From NCBI RefSeq assembly GCF_900107765.1, contig NZ_FNQY01000006.1:124001-188000 (forward strand): a DNA stretch of 64,000 nucleotides. The letters are read 5' to 3'. Made by a program: the position numbers and the translations under genes. The notes below the pieces were generated by a model, which saw only the letters and a program-made list of their open reading frames with translations, was not told the origin of the DNA and did no database searches. Shown here piece after piece: positions 18,950-27,293 of the stretch (positions within the stretch are counted from its first letter, which is position 1; each line of letters starts with the position of its first letter). The stretch is from Arachidicoccus rhizosphaerae. Lineage in GTDB: Bacteria > Bacteroidota > Bacteroidia > Chitinophagales > Chitinophagaceae.

Positions 18950-20374
18950 ATGTCTTTAAATGGTAGATTTTTGAAAAAAGGTAATAAGATAGGTTCAATT
19001 AACAGCCTATTATACGGTGTTGTTCAAGATGACTTTTCTTTTCCGATTTGGAAAAGTTGGGAACAACGTGCTTTTCAGTTTTTCTTTATTTTTTTATTAT
19101 TATTGACTCTTCCTATTGATTTCAGATTTTATAAATTATTATTTTCCATTGATTGGTTACATATTAATTTTTATTCAATTTTTCAAATTGTTCGGTATCA
19201 GACTCAGTTTTTGCCAATTATTTATCTGCCAAAGTGGGGTATAGGAAGTTTTGGAAATTGGGGAGTAGCTGCGATAGTTGCCTTTATTTTATCTCAAGTC
19301 TGGTGGCATTATTCATCTAATTATTTGAAGAATTATACTGCTTTAAATTATTGGTTAAGAGTCATTTTAAGATATAGACTTGCGTCTCTATTAATTGTAT
19401 ATGGTTTTATAAAGGTTTTTCCTATCCAAATGCCTTTTCCTTCCTTAAGTAATCTGGTGACTAATTATGGTGACTTTTATGCTTGGAAAATTTATTTTCA
19501 AACATTGGGGATAAGTCCTAAGTATGAATCATTTTTGGGATTTATTGAAATTTTTGCTGCAATTTTATTGATAAACAGAAAGACAGCCACTTTTGGTACC
19601 GGTTTGTTGATTGGTTTCTTGGGAAATGTTGCTGTAGCCAATGGCTTTTATGATATTGGTGAACACGTGCTTAGCACCTACATAGTTTTATTATCTGTAT
19701 TTCTTTTTGCTTATGACATTCCTAGATTATATAATTATTTTATTAAAGATGATAAAGAGACTATTGCAGATCGTTTTAAACCTGACTTTTCCGAAAAGAA
19801 ATTGTCTAGAATAAGACTTTTTTTAAAATTTGGTTTTATAGCCTTTATTTTATTGTATGGAATTTTGACTCAACATAGTTTTGCAATTGAGTCTTATAAA
19901 TTGCCTAAAGAACAAGGGTTACATGGTGCTTATGGATATTATGATGTGACCAATTTTGTGCTTAATCATGATACGATAAATTATTCCTTTTCTGATCCTC
20001 ATAGATGGGTTGATGTTGTTTTTGAAAAATGGTCAACCATTTCAATTCGAGATAACCGACCTGTAATTGTTGATAAAACAAGTGGTGAAGGGTATTACGA
20101 TAAGGATATTGATAGAAATTATGAATTAGCTGGAAATGGCGGTCGTCATTATTATTATTATACAATTGATTCGACTCGAAGATTGTTATTCCTGCAAAAT
20201 AAGAATCGTGCTAAACGGTTTGATAAGTTCACGTTACACTACACATTTATTAATGATTCCACTTTAGCACTGGATGGTTCTTTAGATAATTCTGATTCAG
20301 CTTTTATTGTGCTCAGAAAAAAGAAACTAGACTTTCTAATGTTTGAAGGTCGACGTCACCCTGTTAAAAATTGA
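18950..20374 (+). CDS. DoxX-like integral membrane protein with C-terminal extracytoplasmic domain (copy 1)
   Basis: A 474-residue membrane protein. The first 300 residues hold several hydrophobic helices with DoxX-like features: RYRLASLLIVYGFIKVFP, FLGFIEIFAAILLINRKTAT, NVAVANGFYDIG. After the last helix (about 290-305) comes a soluble region of about 165 residues, rich in aromatic and charged residues, ending in an RRHPVKN tail. It is a clear paralogue of the next gene. ATG 18950 is preferred to the TTG at 18941. DoxX relatives join electron-transfer or thiol-sulfur redox complexes, but this long form has no assigned role that I know. Confidence 0.7.
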   Translation: MSLNGRFLKKGNKIGSINSLLYGVVQDDFSFPIWKSWEQRAFQFFFIFLLLLTLPIDFRFYKLLFSIDWLHINFYSIFQIVRYQTQFLPIIYLPKWGIGSFGNWGVAAIVAFILSQVWWHYSSNYLKNYTALNYWLRVILRYRLASLLIVYGFIKVFPIQMPFPSLSNLVTNYGDFYAWKIYFQTLGISPKYESFLGFIEIFAAILLINRKTATFGTGLLIGFLGNVAVANGFYDIGEHVLSTYIVLLSVFLFAYDIPRLYNYFIKDDKETIADRFKPDFSEKKLSRIRLFLKFGFIAFILLYGILTQHSFAIESYKLPKEQGLHGAYGYYDVTNFVLNHDTINYSFSDPHRWVDVVFEKWSTISIRDNRPVIVDKTSGEGYYDKDIDRNYELAGNGGRHYYYYTIDSTRRLLFLQNKNRAKRFDKFTLHYTFINDSTLALDGSLDNSDSAFIVLRKKKLDFLMFEGRRHPVKN

Positions 20375-20397
20375 TAAAATTAAAATTATTTAATACT

Positions 20398-21873
20398 ATG
20401 GAATTAACATTGAAATTTAATAAGCTTCATGAAGATGTTCAAGAGTTAGGTGCTAATGCGTGGACTAAAACAAAATTGTTTGCCTTTAGAGTCATTTTTG
20501 TTTATATTTTACTTTTGTGCATTCCCACTTATTCTGGATTTTACACGGGAATATTTAAATTAAAATTAAGTCAAATTACATATAATGATCTTCAGTCAAT
20601 TGTCGCTTTTTGGCCTCCTCAATTTATTACAATTCAAAGTGAAGAGGGAGTTTTTGGGTTACTAAATTATATTAATTTAATTTTAGCTTTATTAATTGCT
20701 TTTGGTGCAGCTGGTATTTGGACTGGTCTAGACAGAAAAACTCTTTCTTATAATAAGCTATATTATTGGATTAGAGTGTTAGCTAGATATAGACTTGCTT
20801 ATGGAATGATTGGCTGGGGTTTAAAAAAGATTTTTCCAATGCAAATGGTGTGGCCAACCATCGGGATGTTGAATACACATTTTGTAGATATGGTTGAGAA
20901 AAAGCTATATTGGTCACATGTAGGTGTTGAATTTTGGTATACTGTATTTTTAGGATTTGCTGAGTTTATTCCTGGAATTCTTCTGCTCTTTAGGAAAACA
21001 GCCACTTTGGGTGCTGCATTAGCTGCAGTTGTTACTTTTAATATTTGCATTGCCAATCATGCTTATGATGCGGGGGTAGCTGTTCCTGCTGCTTATTTTG
21101 CTATTATTGGTTTATTTTTAACTTCTTATGATTTGCCAAATATTTGGAAATTGTTAGTTAAACAGGAAAATGTAAAACCATTTCATTTTTATCCAACATT
21201 TACTAAGTCACAGAAATGGATTAGATTTTGGGTCAAATTTGTTTTCAATTTGATCTTTGTGCCGATTTCTGTTTTTTTATGGGGATATGGCTTCTTTAAT
21301 GGGAATAATTATAATATTCCAAGTACGCCTGGCTTGTCTGATACGAAAGGTTATTATAATGTGTCATTATTTAAATTAAACGGGAAGATTCTTCCATTTA
21401 ATCCTAATGATTCTATTCGATGGTCCGATGCTACGTTTGAAGCGTGGTCTTCATTAAGTTATAGAACTAATAGGTCTGCTTATATTGACAGGATGATTGG
21501 TTATTCCCCACTTAGGGTGAAAGGAAAGAAAAATAGGAAATTGAATCAACCAGATACACAGATTGCAGATTGGTTTGCTAGAGCCAATAAAAACAGAGAT
21601 TTAGGTGTTACTCGTTGGGAAGTTGGTGGGATGGCTGGCGAAAGAAGATATTTTTTTTATAATGCGGATACTTTAAAACATGTTCTGTATTTGCAGAATA
21701 AGAATGTTAATGCTAGAGATGAACGTCAAGTATTAAATTATTCTTTATCAAAAAATAGGATTATTCTTTGGGGAATTAATGAATTTAATGATTCTATTTA
21801 TGTGGTTTTGGATAAGTCCTTGAAGATCTATCCCTTAGCTGAAGGAAGACAAAGTGTTCGATCTGAATTTTAA
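20398..21873 (+). CDS. DoxX-like integral membrane protein with C-terminal extracytoplasmic domain (copy 2)
   Basis: A 491-residue paralogue of the previous gene with the same layout: membrane part with YWIRVLARYRLAYGMIGWGL, KKIFPMQM, GFAEFIPGILLLFRKTATLG, NICIANHAYDAG and SYDLPNIW, then a helix near 295-315 and a soluble C-terminal domain with YFFYNADTLKHVLYLQNKN. Copy 1 has the matching RRLLFLQNKNRAKRF. ATG 20398 is chosen; a TTG at 20371 overlaps the previous stop codon and is less likely. Two adjacent paralogues suggest a heterodimer. It is the last gene of the rightward unit. Confidence 0.7.
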   Translation: MELTLKFNKLHEDVQELGANAWTKTKLFAFRVIFVYILLLCIPTYSGFYTGIFKLKLSQITYNDLQSIVAFWPPQFITIQSEEGVFGLLNYINLILALLIAFGAAGIWTGLDRKTLSYNKLYYWIRVLARYRLAYGMIGWGLKKIFPMQMVWPTIGMLNTHFVDMVEKKLYWSHVGVEFWYTVFLGFAEFIPGILLLFRKTATLGAALAAVVTFNICIANHAYDAGVAVPAAYFAIIGLFLTSYDLPNIWKLLVKQENVKPFHFYPTFTKSQKWIRFWVKFVFNLIFVPISVFLWGYGFFNGNNYNIPSTPGLSDTKGYYNVSLFKLNGKILPFNPNDSIRWSDATFEAWSSLSYRTNRSAYIDRMIGYSPLRVKGKKNRKLNQPDTQIADWFARANKNRDLGVTRWEVGGMAGERRYFFYNADTLKHVLYLQNKNVNARDERQVLNYSLSKNRIILWGINEFNDSIYVVLDKSLKIYPLAEGRQSVRSEF

Positions 21874-21959
21874 ATTTGTCAATTTGAAAGTGATAAAAAT
21901 GCTAGTGTGAATGATGTGGAAACTTGACATGAATGATTCGATTGCTTTCAATTTGAAAA

Positions 21960-22013
21960 GGTAACAGGTCTTCCCTATTGGTTTTCTGGTTGGTGTAGGG
22001 AAGCCTGGTTACC
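21960..22013. terminator. long hairpin closing the rightward DoxX-like unit
   Basis: An 18-position stem with two mismatches (GGTAAC...CTTCCCTA pairing with TAGGGAAG...GTTACC) around an 18-base loop. The following TAATATATTTTC is T-rich but not a clean T-run. It is placed 86 bases after the stop codon. Confidence 0.55.
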
Positions 22014-22047
22014 TAATATATTTTCTTGTGTTGAACTTGGTGGCAAT

Positions 22048-22200
22048 AAAAGGCTGTCTCATAAAGAGGTGGCTCTTTTGGTATATTCAAGTCATGATGC
22101 TCGCTTTTTGACTTATTCCTAAGTCTCTATGTATTTGTGAATCTTCTTTTTATTTAAATTATTGGCTAGTGGAACTATTAAAAGCCAAATTTCGCAGCCT
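22048..22200 (-). mobile_element. possible relic of an IS1182-type transposase 3' end
   Basis: On the minus strand a short open stretch ending at 22119 reads EIWLLIVPLANNLNKKK, which resembles the common transposase tail (E)xGLLxLAHNLxKK. About 70 bases further on lies GGCTGTCTCATAA (plus strand, from 22052), resembling the terminal inverted repeat of such elements. Only a fragment remains, and the match is by eye. Confidence 0.3.
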
Positions 22201-22253
22201 ATTATGAATTTCGATTAATGATTTAATAATATAAGAAGTCGTAACATGACCAT

Positions 22254-22261
22254 TAATTTTG
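22254..22261 (+). promoter_or_regulatory. -7 promoter element (TAATTTTG) of the ECF sigma gene
   Basis: An exact TAnnTTTG 39 bases before the sigma-factor ATG. No good -33 TTG was found at the usual distance. Confidence 0.45.
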
Positions 22262-22300
22262 CTCTCATATATTTTCTCACCAGCTTTATGTTTGGTTAAA

Positions 22301-22900
22301 ATGACGGAAGAAATTCAACTTGTTGAGCAGTTAGTAAGGGGAAGTGGATCCGCCTTTAAAAAAATTTATGATATCTATAGTCCTTTGATTTATAATAATA
22401 TCCGAAAAATTGTCCACCCTATTTCTGAAGCAGAAGATCTTCTCCAGGAAGTGTTTACCTGTTTGTGGCAACAAAGAGAAACTATTGATCCGGAACAACC
22501 TATTAGTAACTGGTTATTTGTAGTCAGCTATAATAAATCTGTTTCCTATTTAAAAAGGAAACTACGCCAAAGGATAGATTATACACCTCAAATTGATGGG
22601 GCCTTATTTATTGAAGAAGAACCTTTGGATGAAGAATTATATATTGAAAAGGAAATATTCCTTCAGAAAGCAATTGAAAGATTGCCTGCTCATAAGCGTA
22701 AAGTAATACAACTGTATTATTTTGAACACAAAGATTGTGATACTATTGCCATTGAACTGAATTTGACAGTTTCTTCTGTCAGGTTTTACCTTAAACAAGC
22801 CAAGGGAATTCTTCGAGATGCTGTCTATAGCAACAGGATGTTTAGCGGAACTGGTATAGGCGTCGGGATCACCATTTTATTTTTGCTACTTAATTGCTGA
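22301..22900 (+). CDS. ECF-type RNA polymerase sigma-70 factor
   Basis: A 199-residue extracytoplasmic-function sigma factor. Region 2 is at about 20-85 (FKKIYDIYSPLIYNNIRKI, EAEDLLQEVFTCLWQQRE) and region 4 at about 115-175 (LPAHKRKVIQLYYFEHKDCDTIA, LTVSSVRFYLKQAKGIL). The hydrophobic tail VGITILFLLLNC is common in sigma factors of this phylum that pair with FecR. ATG 22301 is chosen because a TTG at 22259 overlaps the -7 element. It is followed by fecR and a SusC/D pair, which it probably activates when the FecR releases it. Confidence 0.93.
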   Translation: MTEEIQLVEQLVRGSGSAFKKIYDIYSPLIYNNIRKIVHPISEAEDLLQEVFTCLWQQRETIDPEQPISNWLFVVSYNKSVSYLKRKLRQRIDYTPQIDGALFIEEEPLDEELYIEKEIFLQKAIERLPAHKRKVIQLYYFEHKDCDTIAIELNLTVSSVRFYLKQAKGILRDAVYSNRMFSGTGIGVGITILFLLLNC

Positions 22901-23000
22901 TTTATAAGCCCTTTCTACTTTCCTCGTTTTTTCGTAACAATTTATTCATCCAGAATTATATACCCATTTTCCTTTTTTGGAGTATTTAGTAATATATACT

Positions 23001-24083
23001 ATGCATAAATTATTAAAACAAGTTGAGAATTTTTGGTCAAAAAAGACCGAAGCCTCTGATGATCATTCTTTATTGGATGCTATTGAGGAAGCGGAATCAT
23101 CCGGAGAGCTTGAAAATTATTTGCGTAGGGAATTTGAAAGGGAGCTCCTGAAAATGACTTTAGCACCTATAAATAAAAAGGAAAAAAATGGGATTTGGCG
23201 AAATGTTTTAAATGGGCAGACTGTAAAAAAAACAAAGTACCCCGAGGATGATAAGAATCGTTTGCATATTTATTCTTTAGTGGGAGCGTTAGCCGCATGT
23301 TTGATTTTAGCTGTTGGAGGCTTTATTTTTTATCAATATTCAGGGATTAAAGGATCGACAAGGCATCTTGTAGCGGTGAACAATGATTCAAGACCATTGT
23401 CCCACAGGGTTATTCTTTCTAACACAACTGATAAGGATGAAAAACGGCAACTTTCAGACCATTCGATGGTTATTTTGTCACCGGGTAGCCAAATCAGTTT
23501 TCTGGATAGTTTTGCTAAGAATTCTCGGATGATTACATTGGAAGGCAAGGCTATTTTTAAAGTTGCGAGGGATATTCGTCGTCCTTTTATAGTGACCGCC
23601 GGAGGGGTAAAAACCACGGCCTTAGGTACCACTTTTTCAGTGGATTCAAGAAAGAAAAGAATTGTTATACGTCTTTTTGAAGGCAAGATTGCTATTGCAC
23701 CAACTGCAATCTCGTCCCTGAAAATGGCGACGGTTTATTTAAATCCGGGAGATGAATTCAGAGCTGATTTAATTAATAGCTTGTATTGGAAAGGGAAGGC
23801 AGCTTCGTCTGAAATTAAGAAAGTAATCCCAAAGGAAAAATCTTCAGATTTGAACCATGACGAAGATCTGATTTTTAATAAATCTGATTTAAGGAATGTT
23901 TTTCTGACTTTGGGTAAACATTATCATACAAAAATTGAGTATGATAAGGCATTGGTTAATGGACTGTCTTTCACTGGTTCATTTAAGCGTTCTGATAGCC
24001 TGACGGTTATACTTAGAATCGTTTGCTCTCTCAATGGGTTAGATTTTGAAAATAAAGAAGGTGGTTTTGTAATTCAAAAATAA
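23001..24083 (+). CDS. FecR-family anti-sigma factor
   Basis: A 360-residue partner of the ECF sigma factor just upstream. Cytoplasmic N-terminus 1-90, membrane helix at about 93-113 (LVGALAACLILAVGGFIFY), periplasmic FecR domain at about 135-240 (LSDHSMVILSPGSQISF, TTALGTTFSVDSRKKRI), and DUF4974-like end at about 290-360 (FNKSDLRNVFLTLGKHYHTKI). The ATG at 23001 replaces a weaker TTG at 22977. It would normally receive the signal through an STN domain of the receptor, yet the SusC next door has none. Confidence 0.92.
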   Translation: MHKLLKQVENFWSKKTEASDDHSLLDAIEEAESSGELENYLRREFERELLKMTLAPINKKEKNGIWRNVLNGQTVKKTKYPEDDKNRLHIYSLVGALAACLILAVGGFIFYQYSGIKGSTRHLVAVNNDSRPLSHRVILSNTTDKDEKRQLSDHSMVILSPGSQISFLDSFAKNSRMITLEGKAIFKVARDIRRPFIVTAGGVKTTALGTTFSVDSRKKRIVIRLFEGKIAIAPTAISSLKMATVYLNPGDEFRADLINSLYWKGKAASSEIKKVIPKEKSSDLNHDEDLIFNKSDLRNVFLTLGKHYHTKIEYDKALVNGLSFTGSFKRSDSLTVILRIVCSLNGLDFENKEGGFVIQK

Positions 24084-24153
24084 AGCAAAATATAAGGGTT
24101 TTTCGTGATTGCCTGATAAGGCAACAGATAAACTATTGTTCAAACTGTAAATT

Positions 24154-27100
24154 ATGGCAAAGAAAAAATTAGTGTTTAAATGGCTTTTTTACCTAAGTTG
24201 TATCTGCATATCGGTGAATACTTATGCACAGTCTAGGACTAAAATTAGCGGAGTTGTCCTAGATGAGGCAAATACTCCCTTGAAAGGTGCAGATGTTTCT
24301 ATTAATAAAACGGGCAAGCAGGATACCAGCCATCTTATCACAGATAAAAATGGGCGGTTTGTAGCAGAAAATTTGGATGCTGAGGCGAGTTATGATATTC
24401 AGGTCAAAAACATTGGCTTTCAAAATTTTATCAGAAAGTCTTTTCAGGTAAAAAAAGGGGACAATAACAGTATTTTAATTCGCTTGACTCCTGGTTCTAA
24501 TTTATTGGATGATGTGATTGTTTCATATGGGATTCAAAAAAGAGCACTGGTAACTGGTTCTGTAGCTGAGGTCAAGGCTGGTCCATTACAGGACGCGCCT
24601 GTAAATCAGTTTGCTCAGCAATTGCAAGGTAAAGTCGCCGGGGTTCAGATTAATCAATACAGTGGACAGCCAGGAAGAGGCATTGGCTTTATTGTTCGTG
24701 GTGCTGCCTCATTTTATTCGAGCAACCAACCTTTGTTTGTAATTGATGGCGTTCCGATCACAGGAAGCATTAATAATATAAACCCCGCTGAAATTGAGTC
24801 ATTTAGCTTTTTGAAAGATGCTTCTGCTACTGCATTATATGGTTCAAGAGCTGCAAATGGTGTCGTTTTGATTACAACCAAACACGCGAAGGACGGGCAA
24901 AGCGGACTCGATGTTTCAACAAGTTATGCATTACAGAAAATACCAGGAGAAAGACTTCCGGAAATGATGAATGCCAAACAATTTGCGACTTTTATGAAAC
25001 AAAGGGCAGAAGATGGTTTAAAGTATGAAACTGGATACAAAGTTTCTGCTGATTATCATGCAGCTTATGACGACCCGGATCAATATGGAGCAGGTACCGA
25101 TTGGTTTAATTTGTTAACCAGAGTTGCGCCCATGCGCAATATTGATATATCGTTGAAATCCGGACATGAGCATAGTTCTTCAACGCTTATGGCAGGTTAT
25201 CAAGACCAGCAGGGTGTCATTATTAATAATGGTACCAAACTATTTTCATTTAGGTTTAACCAGGATGCCACCTTTATCAACAACCGCTTGAAGATGGGAT
25301 TCAATATTTCTGCAAGTTACCGAGTTGACCATAATAACCGCTTAAGTACTGACGGGGTAAATGGCTATTTTGAACGTTTTTTTGAGGCTAGCCCATTAAT
25401 TTCTCCTTATAACGAAGATGGAAGCTATACGCGTATCGTATCGTCTCCAGGAATGGTAAGTTATATAAACCCTCTGGCGACTTATAACCTTACCAATGAT
25501 GATTATTATACCACCAGAATTCTCGGTAATGGCTACCTGAATTTTGAAATAATTAAAGGTCTGAGTATAAAATCCAGCCTGGGATTTGATAAAGGAGCGG
25601 AAACGAGAAAATATTTTCAATCTGGTATTGTTACAGGTACAGAAGGTCAGACTACAGGTACCAGTTCTGCGGTAGACAACGGTTCGTGGACTGCAGAAGC
25701 AAACTTAGTCTATAACAAGAATATAGGTAAGGATCATCATATAGAAGCCTTGGCTGGTTATTCAGCACAAAAATTCAGTACATATAGCAATACTCTTACG
25801 GGTCTTGGGTTCGAAAGCGATGATATACCTTATCTGAATCAGGCAACAAATATAACGGGGGCCAGCAATGGATCTGCATATTCACTTGTTTCTGTATTAG
25901 GCCGGATCAACTATGATTTTAAAAGAAAGTATCTGTTATCTATCGCATCCAGAACTGATGGCTCTTCTAAATTTGGAGAGAACAAAAGATGGGGGGATTT
26001 TCCTTCAGTTTCAGTTGGTTGGATTGTAAGTAGTGAAAAATTTATGCAACATTTACGGCCAATCAATTTTCTGAAATTAAGGGCTAGTTACGGTCTGACG
26101 GGAAATAACTTTTTCTCAGCTTATTATGCCCCTCAGGCTACTATTGGTACGTTTTATTATAATTTCAATAATCAAATTACACAAGGGCAGACCATCAATA
26201 ACCTGGGCAATAGCGAATTGGCCTGGGAGCGAAACAAACAGTTTGACCTGGGCCTGGATGTTAATTTATTGAATAACCGGCTTAGCTTTACTTATGATTA
26301 TTATCATAAAATAACAGATGGTCTCATCCAGCAGCGTGCTTTACCAACATCTACGGGTTTTTCTCAAATTATCTCAAATGTCGGTGCTCTAAAAATGTGG
26401 GGTCATGAATTCAGTCTCAGCTCAGTGAATACGACAGGTCGTCTTAAATGGAATACCAGCTTAACTGTGTCAGTTGATAGGAATCTGATTACCAATCTGG
26501 TAGATCCTGGTTATATCCGAAGGAACAATACAGTTTCCTCCGATTATTACCGCCAACAGGTTGGGCATCATCTTGGTGAATTTTATGGTTTTGTGTTTGA
26601 AGGTCTTTACAAAGACCAGCAGGATCTGGATAATTCTCCTAAATACCAGGCTACTAATAACAATCCACAAGGAGTGTCAGATATAGGTACAATTAAGGTT
26701 AAAGATATTAATGGGGATGGAGTAATAGATGATGTAAATGACAGAACGTTTATAGGAGACCCAACACCTAAGTTTACGGGGGGAATGGTAAATAGTTTTG
26801 CATTCAAAAATTTCGATCTTAGTTTGGATATGACCTATTCTGTGGGAGGCAAGATTCTGAACGCTGCGAAGTGGGCATATCAAACAAATATGGACGGCTC
26901 CAGGGTGCCGCTGGCCGCTGCATTAGATTACTGGCGTTCCGAAGATGATCCTGGTTCTGGTATCTATCCCAGAACAAAAACTGGCACAACAGCAATGGGT
27001 CGTCAGGTTAATACGCAGTGGATTGAGAATGGCTCCTATCTCGCTCTTAAAAACATAACCCTTGGTTATACACTTCCCTTAAGAAATATAACCTGGTTAA

Positions 27101-27276
27101 ATAATCTCAGGATATACGGATCTGTTCAACAGGCGTATATATTTACGGGATATTCAGGTATGAATCCTGAAGTTAATGTAGGTAGTTCAGATCCTACTGC
27201 CGGAGTTGGCATTGATGAAAATGCTTACCCGATTCCAAGGACTTTTGCTTTTGGTATAACAGCTTCATTTAAATAA
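24154..27276 (+). CDS. SusC/RagA TonB-linked outer membrane protein (no STN domain)
   Basis: A 1040-residue SusC-type transporter. Signal peptide ends at SVNTYAQ (about residue 24); the CarboxypepD_reg-like domain starts immediately (TKISGVVLDEANTPLKGAD, about 28-112). Then DDVIVSYGIQKRALVTGSVA, plug residues PLFVIDGVPITGS and YGSRAANGVVLITTK, and a barrel ending in FGITASFK. There is no STN signalling domain before the carboxypeptidase-like domain, which is unexpected beside an ECF/FecR pair. The susD partner downstream is broken. Substrate unknown. Confidence 0.94.
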   Translation: MAKKKLVFKWLFYLSCICISVNTYAQSRTKISGVVLDEANTPLKGADVSINKTGKQDTSHLITDKNGRFVAENLDAEASYDIQVKNIGFQNFIRKSFQVKKGDNNSILIRLTPGSNLLDDVIVSYGIQKRALVTGSVAEVKAGPLQDAPVNQFAQQLQGKVAGVQINQYSGQPGRGIGFIVRGAASFYSSNQPLFVIDGVPITGSINNINPAEIESFSFLKDASATALYGSRAANGVVLITTKHAKDGQSGLDVSTSYALQKIPGERLPEMMNAKQFATFMKQRAEDGLKYETGYKVSADYHAAYDDPDQYGAGTDWFNLLTRVAPMRNIDISLKSGHEHSSSTLMAGYQDQQGVIINNGTKLFSFRFNQDATFINNRLKMGFNISASYRVDHNNRLSTDGVNGYFERFFEASPLISPYNEDGSYTRIVSSPGMVSYINPLATYNLTNDDYYTTRILGNGYLNFEIIKGLSIKSSLGFDKGAETRKYFQSGIVTGTEGQTTGTSSAVDNGSWTAEANLVYNKNIGKDHHIEALAGYSAQKFSTYSNTLTGLGFESDDIPYLNQATNITGASNGSAYSLVSVLGRINYDFKRKYLLSIASRTDGSSKFGENKRWGDFPSVSVGWIVSSEKFMQHLRPINFLKLRASYGLTGNNFFSAYYAPQATIGTFYYNFNNQITQGQTINNLGNSELAWERNKQFDLGLDVNLLNNRLSFTYDYYHKITDGLIQQRALPTSTGFSQIISNVGALKMWGHEFSLSSVNTTGRLKWNTSLTVSVDRNLITNLVDPGYIRRNNTVSSDYYRQQVGHHLGEFYGFVFEGLYKDQQDLDNSPKYQATNNNPQGVSDIGTIKVKDINGDGVIDDVNDRTFIGDPTPKFTGGMVNSFAFKNFDLSLDMTYSVGGKILNAAKWAYQTNMDGSRVPLAAALDYWRSEDDPGSGIYPRTKTGTTAMGRQVNTQWIENGSYLALKNITLGYTLPLRNITWLNNLRIYGSVQQAYIFTGYSGMNPEVNVGSSDPTAGVGIDENAYPIPRTFAFGITASFK

Positions 27277-27293
27277 TCTCTAAACAAATTATA

